DNA from: Desulfobacter sp.
Lineage (GTDB): Bacteria > Desulfobacterota > Desulfobacteria > Desulfobacterales > Desulfobacteraceae
NCBI GenBank assembly: GCA_030145005.1
Contig: JAQYWJ010000004.1
Coordinates: 1-29,369, forward strand
Direction: 5' to 3'
DNA length: 29,369 nt
The translations under genes were made by a program, and so were the position numbers. Below the pieces are notes generated by a model. The model did not search any database, was not told the DNA's origin, and saw only the letters and a list, made by a program, of their open reading frames with translations. Below, piece after piece: positions 7,687-15,098 of this stretch (position 1 is its first letter; every line of letters starts with the position of its first letter).

Positions 7687-8595
7687 ATGGATATACGCAC
7701 CCTTAAATTATTTCACCACCTGGCCGGTTCCCTGCATTTTTCCCGGACAAGCCAGGCGTGCAATATTTCGCCTTCGGCCCTGACCCGGGTGATCCAGCGT
7801 CTGGAGGCGGATGTGGGAAAACAACTTCTTATCCGGGGTAACCGCTGTGTGGAGTTGACCTATGCCGGACAGGTTTTTAAAAAATATGCCGAGGATGTGC
7901 TCAGTCGCTTTGAACGGCTTGAGGGGGAATTATCAAAGGATGCTATCCTGTCCGGGCAGCTCTCCCTTTACTGTTCGGTCACCGCCGCTTACAGCATCCT
8001 GCCCAGATTTATCCCCCGCTACCGGGCCGTGCACCCCGGGGTTCAGATTCACCTTGAAACAGGAGACCCTGCCCAGGCGATGGATCGACTGATGAACCGG
8101 GATGCAGATGCCGTCATTGCAGCCCTGCCGAAAAAACCCGGTGTCCAGATCAGTTTTTTAAACATGGCTGTCAGTCCCCTGGTTTTTATCGGGGCCAAAC
8201 ATTATCCCGATGTCCTGGTAACAGACGGCAAGGGGAGACCGGACTGGAAAAAATTCCCTTTAATTCTTGCGGACAAAGGCTTAAGCCGGGAGCGTATTGA
8301 TAAGTGGTTTGTTGAAAATGCCGTGGTCCCGCGCATTTATTCCCAGGTTACAGGCCATGAAGCCATTATCGCCCTGGTGAACCTGGGGTTCGGTATCGGC
8401 CTTGTACCCCGGCTGGTTCTTGAAAAAAGCCCACTTTACCGGGATATTGTTGCGCTGGACAACATGCCGGAACTACCCTCTTATGAAATAGCCCTTTGCA
8501 CACGGAATGCAAATCTTTCCAACCCCCGTGTCCGGGCCCTGTGGGATATCGTTGCAGGGGCGTCTTCCATTCCCCTTGGCAAGCCGGCTCCATGA
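7687..8595 (+). CDS. ilvY: LysR-family regulator IlvY
   Basis: A 302-residue LysR-type activator. Residues 1-60 are the winged helix-turn-helix (MDIRTLKLFHHLAGSLHFSR, SPSALTRVIQRLE). The rest is the effector-binding domain. The regulator resembles E. coli IlvY well beyond the DNA-binding part: LSLYCSVTAAYSILP, ETGDPAQAMDRL, PDWKKFPLILADKG and GHEAIIALVNLGFGIGLVP all have counterparts there. In enterobacteria IlvY activates ilvC in response to its acetohydroxy acid substrates. The divergent arrangement with ilvC supports the same role. No strong ribosome binding site precedes the ATG, and a long palindrome lies just upstream, so translation may be low. Confidence 0.9.
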   Translation: MDIRTLKLFHHLAGSLHFSRTSQACNISPSALTRVIQRLEADVGKQLLIRGNRCVELTYAGQVFKKYAEDVLSRFERLEGELSKDAILSGQLSLYCSVTAAYSILPRFIPRYRAVHPGVQIHLETGDPAQAMDRLMNRDADAVIAALPKKPGVQISFLNMAVSPLVFIGAKHYPDVLVTDGKGRPDWKKFPLILADKGLSRERIDKWFVENAVVPRIYSQVTGHEAIIALVNLGFGIGLVPRLVLEKSPLYRDIVALDNMPELPSYEIALCTRNANLSNPRVRALWDIVAGASSIPLGKPAP

Positions 8596-8618
8596 ATATA
8601 TTAGGAAAGCGGAAGGGT

Positions 8619-9224
8619 TTATTTTCGTTTAAACGTAAGAAAGATTGCCATGGGGTTTACCGTATCATAATAAATCAGGGTGGTTTGGTCCCTGGCTGTC
8701 TGTGTCTCAATGGAAAAGGCATCTGCGTTTTCCATATTCAAAAGCGCCTTATCCGAAAAATAGATATCGGAATAGTATTCCGGATCATAGGGCGATAACA
8801 CGACCTGCTTGGGCGTATCCACAGCAGAGACATGGCAGGGTATGAAAAATTCATAACAGACTGTTCCATTATCAAGCCATGCATTAAACTCTTTGATGAA
8901 CTTCACCTCAAAGGGCTTCCCGTCTATTCTCACATGGATGTAATAATTATACGGGGCAATATAACCAAAGGCTTTTTCCTTAATCACGGCCACTTCTTTG
9001 GCATCCAGGGCCTGGTTATGGTCTGAGTCAAAATCCTCGCTGATCATGACGGAAAACATCTCGTCAAAGGTCCAGTTCACCCTGAAACCGGCCAGCCCCT
9101 TATCATCAAAAACAATACCGGTGCGCTGGGAAATGAACACATGGGGATGGGGTATCCCGGACAGGGGAAACAGGATAATTAAAAAAACAAGCAGTAGCCG
9201 AAAAAGCCAATTGGGTTGGGGCAT
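8619..9224 (-). CDS. DUF1007-family secreted protein
   Basis: A 201-residue protein of the DUF1007 family, often encoded near NicO-type nickel/cobalt transporters and presumed periplasmic. After a hydrophobic signal peptide (NWLFRLLLVFLIILFPLSG) the mature protein starts with the family hallmark HPHVFI. An EF-hand-like loop follows (DSDHNQALDAKEV). YNYYIHVRIDGKPF and LSPYDPEYYSDIYF are typical later blocks. The ATG at 9224 places the signal peptide at the N-terminus; the open frame extends to a TTG at 9284 that falls within a repeat hairpin and is unlikely. There is no strong ribosome binding site at either. No metal transporter gene is adjacent, so it is an orphan here. It converges on ilvY. 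Confidence 0.75.
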   Translation of the reverse strand: MPQPNWLFRLLLVFLIILFPLSGIPHPHVFISQRTGIVFDDKGLAGFRVNWTFDEMFSVMISEDFDSDHNQALDAKEVAVIKEKAFGYIAPYNYYIHVRIDGKPFEVKFIKEFNAWLDNGTVCYEFFIPCHVSAVDTPKQVVLSPYDPEYYSDIYFSDKALLNMENADAFSIETQTARDQTTLIYYDTVNPMAIFLTFKRK

Positions 9225-9268
9225 GGGTGTAAACGCTGTTATGTGTATCGGGCCTTTTTTTATTTTTA

Positions 9269-9350
9269 TGTGTAACCTACACAAATCTTTAAACTTTCGT
9301 TATGGACTGAAGCACGGTGAAAAACCAGATCAGCCTGTGGCTGTTATATA
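9269..9350 (+). repeat. Dispersed structured repeat, copy 1
   Basis: About 80 bases matching 17298-17377 in direct orientation at roughly 80 percent identity. Each copy starts with the hairpin TGTGTAACCTACACA and ends with CAGCC-N3-GGCTG, whose loop differs (TGT here, GAT in the other). Weaker similarity may extend further to about 9420. This copy lies upstream of the sulfite reductase gene. Confidence 0.65.
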
Positions 9351-9475
9351 TGCATCAGCCTATATTTTCAAGGCAGCGTATCAGGGTAATCCCCTGTACC
9401 TTGCCGGCAGTTTATGTTAATTGGACAAACGGTTCAACCAGCCCGGCAGAACAAGTCCAAAAGAGGCCTGAGCCC

Positions 9476-9503
9476 TTGAATTTGATAAATATCGAATTAT
9501 ATT
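9476..9503 (+). promoter_or_regulatory. Candidate sigma-70 promoter of the sulfite reductase gene
   Basis: TTGAAT (9476-9481) and TATATT (9498-9503) are separated by 16 bases, about 85 bases before the start codon at 9588. Confidence 0.4.
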
Positions 9504-9525
9504 GCATCGAAGTTTTGCCGAAGAC

Positions 9526-9567
9526 AACAGCCCTCAACAGGCTGTTACAGAACGTCAACCTGTAACA
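9526..9567 (+). promoter_or_regulatory. Two overlapping leader hairpins
   Basis: AACAGCC (9526-9532) pairs with GGCTGTT (9540-9546), and TGTTACAG (9543-9550) pairs with CTGTAACA (9560-9567). The two stems share four bases, so they exclude each other. They precede the CCGGAG ribosome binding site of the sulfite reductase gene. A regulatory role is not shown. Confidence 0.4.
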
Positions 9568-9587
9568 AAAATCCCCGGAGACCATAT

Positions 9588-10235
9588 ATGTCACAAGAAA
9601 ACCCCCTTCCCCCCGGTGTAATCCTGCAACGGGACGGTAAAACATTTGCTGCCCGCATCACGCCTCCTTCCGGAAAACTCAGCGCCCGGGATCTGGAAAA
9701 AATGGCTGAACTTGTTAGAGTCTATGAGGTGCCGATGGTGAAGCTGACCTCGGGACAGCGCATTGGATTTTACGGACTCAACAGGGAAAAAATTCACGCC
9801 CTGTGCGACGCCATGCCGTTCAGAACCGGCGGACACTATGTCCAGGCTTGTCCGGGGACAACGTGGTGTAAATTCGGCAAGCAGGATGCCATGGGACTTG
9901 CCCAAATCCTTGAGGAAAAATGGGGATCCTTTTCAACACCGGCCAAAATCAAACTTGGCATTTCCGGCTGCACCTTTAGCTGCGCAGAATCCCGCCTCCG
10001 GGACATCGGATTCATCGGCACCCCCAAAGGCTGGCGAATGTTTGTGGGCGGTAATTCCGGCATGAAACCCAGAATCGGTGATGAACTGGCAAGAGAGCTG
10101 TCCACGCAAAAGGCCATTGAGCTTTGCCGAAAATTTATCAACCTTTACTGTGAAACAGCCCCGGCCAAAAGAAGAACCTCCCGTTTTGTTGAAAAGATAG
10201 GGATCCAAACCATCAAAGAGAAGTTAGGTCTTTAA
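9588..10235 (+). CDS. Small assimilatory-type sulfite reductase
   Basis: A 215-residue siroheme and [4Fe-4S] protein with one ferredoxin-like half-domain (residues about 8-70) and one siroheme/iron-sulfur domain. The cluster cysteines are C88-PGTTW-C94 and C128-TFS-C132 (CX5C and CX3C), the last also giving the siroheme axial ligand in the family. Length and single-repeat layout match the small monomeric low-spin sulfite reductase known from Desulfovibrio, much shorter than CysI or DsrAB. It would reduce sulfite to sulfide by six electrons in the cytoplasm; the in vivo role of this small form is not settled. ATG at 9588 has a CCGGAG site. No electron donor gene is adjacent. Confidence 0.85.
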   Translation: MSQENPLPPGVILQRDGKTFAARITPPSGKLSARDLEKMAELVRVYEVPMVKLTSGQRIGFYGLNREKIHALCDAMPFRTGGHYVQACPGTTWCKFGKQDAMGLAQILEEKWGSFSTPAKIKLGISGCTFSCAESRLRDIGFIGTPKGWRMFVGGNSGMKPRIGDELARELSTQKAIELCRKFINLYCETAPAKRRTSRFVEKIGIQTIKEKLGL

Positions 10236-10318
10236 GAGCCTCGTAAAAAATAAATGCCACAGATTTTATGCCGAGTCCCTAACCCAAGAACGCCTTCAAC
10301 CGTCATTCAGGAAAAATA

Positions 10319-11050
10319 ATGGAATTAAACACAACGTTTGTAAACCCTGACATCTTAACCACCGGGCAACCCTTTGAAAAACTGTTCCCCATCCAGGAGG
10401 AAACTCTGGCTGCCATAAGCCAGGACATGGAGGTAAATGGGTTTGATCCGGTATTTCCCCTGGTGGTCTGGAAAGAGAAAAATGTTCTCGTAGACGGCCA
10501 CACCCGATTTACAGCCGCCAGAAACATACACCTGGATCAGGTGCCGGTAGTATATAAATCCTTTGAGGACGAGGATGACGCCCTGCTTTACAGCTTTCAT
10601 GCCCAGCGGAACCGGCGCAACATGTCTGACGATGATATTGTAAAGTGTCTGGCGCTTTTGGATGTTATGCATAAAAAAGATGAAGAGGATCAAAAAACCA
10701 CACGCAAGGCGGAAAACGAAATCCGGGCCAAAGAGCTGGGCATCAGCCCCCGGAAGGTGGACAAAGCCAGAAAGGTCATGGAATACGGCAGCCCCGATAT
10801 CCAGGAACAGGTTCAGGCCGGGGAGAAATCCATTAACAAGGCCTTTAACGAAGTCCAGGCCCAGCGCCGTGAAAGTGGTGAAATTCGAGGCAGGGAGACC
10901 GACGGGCTTGGGCTTTCGGCAAAATACACCCAGTCCCTGGGAAGATTTCTCAAAGAGCTGACCCGCATCCGGGAGCAAGGATGGCAGGAGGTCAGCCAGG
11001 AGAAAGCCGTGGCCGATGTTGAAGCGATTCTTGACCTGATCAGGGGCTAA
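10319..11050 (+). CDS. Stand-alone ParB/Srx-fold domain protein
   Basis: A 243-residue protein. Residues about 15-100 form a ParB-like nuclease (ParB/Srx) domain: FPLVVWKEKNVLVDGHTRFTAAR contains the GHTR form of the usual GEHR box, and FHAQRNRRNMSDDD matches the following ENLQRxxL-like segment. The remainder is charged and helical, with a probable DNA-binding helix pair (AKELGISPRKVDKARKV). There is no parA partner and no parS-like site was seen, so it is unlikely to be the chromosome partition ParB. Such lone ParB-domain proteins occur in accessory DNA and as regulators. A CAGGAAAAATA site precedes the ATG. Confidence 0.75.
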   Translation: MELNTTFVNPDILTTGQPFEKLFPIQEETLAAISQDMEVNGFDPVFPLVVWKEKNVLVDGHTRFTAARNIHLDQVPVVYKSFEDEDDALLYSFHAQRNRRNMSDDDIVKCLALLDVMHKKDEEDQKTTRKAENEIRAKELGISPRKVDKARKVMEYGSPDIQEQVQAGEKSINKAFNEVQAQRRESGEIRGRETDGLGLSAKYTQSLGRFLKELTRIREQGWQEVSQEKAVADVEAILDLIRG

Positions 11051-11055
11051 GGGCC

Positions 11056-11121
11056 ATGAAAAAAATAATATTAGAAACGTTTCTTGATTTTGTGTTAACC
11101 TTATTTATCTTACATCTCTAA
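11056..11121 (+). CDS. Possible 21-residue hydrophobic peptide
   Basis: An ATG six bases after the ParB-like stop opens a frame of 21 codons rich in Ile, Leu and Phe (MKKIILETFLDFVLTLFILHL). AGGGG in the end of the upstream gene could serve as a ribosome binding site. There is no other support, so it may be chance. Confidence 0.2.
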   Translation: MKKIILETFLDFVLTLFILHL

Positions 11122-11217
11122 TTTTGAAATCCGTACGGAAGATAGAGACCGCAAATAGAGCCTCTATCAAAAAACTGATTGACAAAAATTGTAAAGGCTC
11201 TCGGAACCTAAAACATT

Positions 11218-13158
11218 TTGTTCAAATCATTATTTAAAAAATTTAAAGCGTTAAGGGATTCTGCAGATAGAAATCACAGATTAAATTCCGGAAAGGAATT
11301 GTATTCTGTTTTAAACGCTATGAAGTCTGTCGTTTGGATTATTGATAAAGATCACTGTATCTTGAAATCCAACAAGGCTGCCGAACGTTTATTCAATCAA
11401 AGCAATTTAGAAATAATCGGTAAAAAATGCTGGAAAATTGTGCATGGTACTGACCAACCAATTAAAGACTGCCCTGTTTTAAAAGCCGGCCAAAGTTTAC
11501 AACAAGAATCTATTGAACTCCAAATTAATGAGAGATGGTTTGAGATAGTTGTAGACCCGATTTTGAATTCTAAAGGAAAGCCCTCAAAGTATATTCACAT
11601 CATCACTGATATTACCAACTTTAAATTGGCGAAGGCTGAACTTTTCGAAAAATCGGAAAGAATAAAGACCTTTTTCAATTCCATCAATGACGCAATATTT
11701 ATCCATCCTTTGAAACAAGAGGGTTTTGAATCGTTTGTAGAAGTTAATGATATGGCCTGTAAGCGATATGGGTATACCTATGATGAGTTAATGAATCTTT
11801 CGGCACTTGATATAACAGTCAAGTCTGATGTTAATGGGCATGCGAAACCCAGTCATAGAGAAAAATTGCTCGAAAAAGGACAGCTGGTTTTTGAAACATT
11901 TCATATCAAGAAATCAGGTGCGACATTTCCGGTTGAAATAAATTCAAACATCTTCTATCAAAATGAAAAACCTCACATTCTTGCCGTTGTTCGGGATATT
12001 ACAGATCGAAAAAATGCAGAAAAAGTACTTCGGAAAAGTGAACAGGCATTTCGAAATCTGTTTGATCATCATGCAGCCGTGAAGCTCATTATTGATCCTG
12101 ATACAGGCCGGATTATAGCTGCCAACAAGGCTGCAGAGGATTTCTATGGATGGTCTTGCATCACACTTGAGCAAATGAATATTGATCAAATCAACACAAA
12201 ATCCCTTGACGAAATTAAAAAGTTAATGAGAAATGCGAAGAACCAAGAACGCATTCATTTTAATTTTCAACACCGATTGGCCGACGGTTCGCTACGAGAC
12301 GTTGAGGTATTTAGCAGCAGTGTTGAGATGAACGGCCACAAATATCTTTATTCCATCATTCATGATATCACTGAACAAAAAAAAGCAAAAAAGGATATGG
12401 AAGAACTGCGGATTCAAAATTGGCACCTCAAAAAACAGGAAAGTCTTAGCCGAATGGCAGGTGCGATTGCACACCACTTCAACAATCACCTGATGGCAAT
12501 CATGGGGAATCTGGAACTGAGCCTTAGATTAATTAAGCTGGGTAAATCCCCTCTTGAAAACGTTATAAAATCCATGCAAGTTTCTAAAAAAGCAGCCAAA
12601 ATAAGTGGTTTGATGCTTACCTACCTTGGACAACACACTTCTGGAAAAATGCAAATGGATATAGGCAAGGTTTGCAGTATGACCATGCCTCTTCTTCGGA
12701 CCTCATTGCCAGGAAATATTGTTCTGGAAACAGATTTCCCAGCTCAGGGACCCATGATCTATGGAAATGAGAATCAAATTCAGCAGCTTGTCACCAACCT
12801 TGTTACCAATGCCGCAGAGTCCTATCAAAAAAAAGGCACGATCTATCTTAGTTTAAAGACTGTCCTCGCCGATGAAATACCCAAAAAGCATCGCGTCCCT
12901 GTAGATTGGATACCCGACCACAATGAATATGTCTGTCTGGAAGTAGCCGACTCCGGTTGTGGAATTGAGGAACAACATATCGAAAAAATATTCGATCCGT
13001 TTTTTTCGACCAAGGCAACAGGAAGAGGACTGGATTTATCTGTTGTTCTGGGGATTGCACAAGCAAACAATGGCGTCATTACCGTAAAAAGCAAATGCGG
13101 TGAGGGGAGTACTTTTCGATTCTTTACCCCGGTGGAGACAACGCTAAATTGTGTTTGA
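11218..13158 (+). CDS. Multi-PAS sensor histidine kinase
   Basis: A 646-residue, apparently soluble histidine kinase. Three PAS domains are visible: about 30-140 (LNAMKSVVWIIDKDH), 145-265 (IKTFFNSINDAIF) and 270-395 (FRNLFDHHAAVKL), the last two ending in DIT motifs. The phosphoacceptor box AGAIAHHFNNHL puts the active histidine at H419, similar to the AHDFNN class. The ATPase domain has an N box (QQLVTNLVTNAAES), G1 (DSGCGIEE) and F box (FDPFFST), but the G2 box reads GRGLDLS with D606 where glycine is usual. The start is uncertain: TTG at 11218, or ATG at 11320 just before the first PAS. No response regulator is adjacent. Its TGA lies within a palindromic repeat. Confidence 0.85.
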   Translation: MFKSLFKKFKALRDSADRNHRLNSGKELYSVLNAMKSVVWIIDKDHCILKSNKAAERLFNQSNLEIIGKKCWKIVHGTDQPIKDCPVLKAGQSLQQESIELQINERWFEIVVDPILNSKGKPSKYIHIITDITNFKLAKAELFEKSERIKTFFNSINDAIFIHPLKQEGFESFVEVNDMACKRYGYTYDELMNLSALDITVKSDVNGHAKPSHREKLLEKGQLVFETFHIKKSGATFPVEINSNIFYQNEKPHILAVVRDITDRKNAEKVLRKSEQAFRNLFDHHAAVKLIIDPDTGRIIAANKAAEDFYGWSCITLEQMNIDQINTKSLDEIKKLMRNAKNQERIHFNFQHRLADGSLRDVEVFSSSVEMNGHKYLYSIIHDITEQKKAKKDMEELRIQNWHLKKQESLSRMAGAIAHHFNNHLMAIMGNLELSLRLIKLGKSPLENVIKSMQVSKKAAKISGLMLTYLGQHTSGKMQMDIGKVCSMTMPLLRTSLPGNIVLETDFPAQGPMIYGNENQIQQLVTNLVTNAAESYQKKGTIYLSLKTVLADEIPKKHRVPVDWIPDHNEYVCLEVADSGCGIEEQHIEKIFDPFFSTKATGRGLDLSVVLGIAQANNGVITVKSKCGEGSTFRFFTPVETTLNCV

Positions 13159-13292
13159 ACGAAAAGTCACCCATCTGCAGCGTTGCAAAAATTTTTGTAA
13201 TCCTCACAACCATGAGGTTGCTCAGGTTACAAATTTTTCTGCGCCTTGCATCTGGGCAACTTTTCGTCCAAACACGGGTTACCGTTCAGGCA
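13152..13292. repeat. 141-bp palindromic repeat, copy 1
   Basis: About 90 percent identical to the reverse complement of 22872-23012 over the full 141 bases. It is itself an imperfect palindrome, starting TGTTTGAACGAAAAGT with the inverse CTTTTCGTCCAAACA near 13276. It begins within the histidine kinase stop codon region and occupies most of the gap before trpB. Confidence 0.85.
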
Positions 13293-13314
13293 CTAAATTC
13301 ATAATAATTAAATC

Positions 13315-13343
13315 TTGACATAGTTCGTTTCTCCTTATAAAAA
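13315..13343 (+). promoter_or_regulatory. Candidate promoter of trpB
   Basis: A consensus TTGACA (13315-13320) is followed by TATAAA at 13336 (15-base spacer) or TAAAAA at 13338 (17-base spacer), about 85 bases before the trpB start. Confidence 0.4.
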
Positions 13344-13426
13344 CGACAGGATTGTTTCTTTTTGCAGAAACATGCTTGTGCGACGAATTGATGTCTATAC
13401 CCTGAATAGAAAAGGAGCCGGATCAT

Positions 13427-14800
13427 ATGCCCACCAAAATTTTTTTAAGTGAAGATGAAATTCCCCGTCAATGGTATAATCTGGCAGCAGACTTGCCCGG
13501 CACCATTAATCCCCCCCTGGGACAGGACGGCAAACCCATCAGTCCGGATATGCTGGCCGCCGTGTTTCCCATGAATCTGATCGAACAGGAGATGTCCCAA
13601 GAGCGCTGGATCGATATACCCGAGGGGATTCTTGATCTACTTTACCGGTGGCGGCCCTCTCCCTTGCACCGGGCGATACATCTGGAAAAAGCGCTGGGTA
13701 CACCGGCAAAGATTTTTTATAAAAATGAAAGCGTTTCCCCGGCCGGCAGCCATAAACCCAATACTGCCGTGGCCCAGGCCTGGTACAACAAGGAGTTCGG
13801 CATCAAGCGTTTGACCACGGAGACCGGTGCCGGCCAGTGGGGTTCTGCCCTGTCCTATGCCTGCGCCCTGCTAGGTATGGAGTGCAAAGTATTCATGGTC
13901 AGGATCAGTTTTGACCAAAAACCGTTCAGGAAATCACTCATGCAGACCTGGGGCGGAGAATGTATTGCAAGTCCGTCAAATGAAACCCAGGTAGGCCGGG
14001 ATATCCTGGCAGAAATGCCGGATACGCCGGGATCACTTGGCATTGCCATTTCAGAGGCCATTGAAGCTGCCGTCAGTGATGAAACCGGGAAGACCCGGTA
14101 CGCTTTAGGATCAGTGCTCAACCATGTCATGCTGCACCAGACCATTATCGGACTGGAAGCAAAAAAACAGCTGGACAAGTTCGGAATAAAAAAGGTGGAC
14201 ACCGTGATCGGCTGTGCCGGCGGTGGTTCCAATTTTGCGGGTCTGGCCTTCCCCTTTGTACTGGATAAAATCAACGGGGCAGATATTGAAATCATTCCCG
14301 TGGAGCCTGCCTCCTGCCCTACCCTGACTGCAACCCCGTTTTCCTATGACTTTGGGGATGTGGCTCAGATGACCCCCATGCTGCCCATGCACTCTTTAGG
14401 GCATAAATTCATCCCGGCCCCCATCCATGCAGGAGGGTTAAGATACCACGGTATGGCGCCCCTGGTGTCCCATGCCGTTGAAGCCGGATTGATGAGCCCC
14501 ATGGCCATCAAACAGCTGGAATGTTATGAGGCGGGTCTGATGTTTGCCCGCACCGAAGGCCTGCTTGTGGCCCCTGAAACATGCCATGCCGTGGCCTGTG
14601 CCATCCGCTCTGCAAAACAGGCCAAAGAAGAAGGAAAGGAGAAAACCATTATATTCAACCTGTCGGGCCATGGGCTCATGGACCTGGCCGGGTATGAAAA
14701 ATTCATGGCAGGGGAACTCCAGGATATTGTCATGTCTGCCCAGGATGTGAAAGAATCCGTAGGTATCAGCATTGCCGGGAATCCGGTACCAAAAATTTAA
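13427..14800 (+). CDS. trpB: Tryptophan synthase beta chain, TrpB2 type
   Basis: A 457-residue PLP enzyme. It condenses indole (or a related acceptor) with serine to make tryptophan. PLP lysine K110 lies in GSHKPN, and the phosphate-binding GGGSN is at 265-269. ETGAGQWGSALSYACALLG, HAGGLRYHGMAP and NLSGHGLMDL are typical. The length over 450, the N-terminal FLSEDEIPRQWYNLAADLP and the wording mark the TrpB2 branch rather than the 400-residue TrpB1 that pairs with TrpA. TrpB2 proteins often lie away from the trp operon and may act as indole salvagers or as the only TrpB. No trpA or other trp gene is nearby. AAGGAG precedes the ATG. Confidence 0.9.
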   Translation: MPTKIFLSEDEIPRQWYNLAADLPGTINPPLGQDGKPISPDMLAAVFPMNLIEQEMSQERWIDIPEGILDLLYRWRPSPLHRAIHLEKALGTPAKIFYKNESVSPAGSHKPNTAVAQAWYNKEFGIKRLTTETGAGQWGSALSYACALLGMECKVFMVRISFDQKPFRKSLMQTWGGECIASPSNETQVGRDILAEMPDTPGSLGIAISEAIEAAVSDETGKTRYALGSVLNHVMLHQTIIGLEAKKQLDKFGIKKVDTVIGCAGGGSNFAGLAFPFVLDKINGADIEIIPVEPASCPTLTATPFSYDFGDVAQMTPMLPMHSLGHKFIPAPIHAGGLRYHGMAPLVSHAVEAGLMSPMAIKQLECYEAGLMFARTEGLLVAPETCHAVACAIRSAKQAKEEGKEKTIIFNLSGHGLMDLAGYEKFMAGELQDIVMSAQDVKESVGISIAGNPVPKI

Positions 14801-14821
14801 ACCGATATAGCCCTAAATTTT

Positions 14822-14884
14822 ACCCCGGCACCGCCGTGATGTTACCGCAGTATGGTCTGCCGCAATCTCTTGGTGCGCCGGGGT
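14822..14884 (+). other. Inverted repeat after trpB
   Basis: CCCCGGCACC (14823-14832) and GGTGCGCCGGGG (about 14873-14884) can pair around a loop of about 40 bases. No T run follows, so it is not a standard terminator. The CCCCGGC arms are the same as those in the ilvC terminator. Confidence 0.4.
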
Positions 14885-15033
14885 AGCTATCAGGAAAACA
14901 GGTAATTATTTCCCTTATAATTTTCTTTATGGGAAGTTCCTGCCCAGTCAACTGTGACATTTTAATTTTACACATAGGTGAATTTATCATAATATCTTGA
15001 AAGTATTGGATATCGCTCTCTATATAGATTGAT

Positions 15034-15049
15034 TGGCATAATGGTTGCT
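15034..15049 (+). promoter_or_regulatory. Sigma-54 promoter of fliK
   Basis: TGGCATAATGGTTGCT fits the -24/-12 consensus with TGGCA and TTGCT at the exact required spacing, 50 bases before the fliK start codon. Flagellar promoters in many delta- and gamma-proteobacteria use this factor. Confidence 0.8.
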
Positions 15050-15098
15050 TTTTTGACAGTAAAACTTATGAAAAAGGCCAATAAATTAAAGGGGACTC

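Noticed and set aside
10355..10978. 207-codon frame antisense to the ParB-like gene
   Set aside because: The plus strand carries the recognisable ParB/Srx motifs and a ribosome binding site.
13152..13292. Insertion truncating the histidine kinase
   Set aside because: The ATPase domain is complete and the usual C-terminal strand is present before the stop, so the kinase appears to be full length.
14822..14884. Rho-independent terminator of trpB
   Set aside because: The loop is about 40 bases long and no T run follows the stem.
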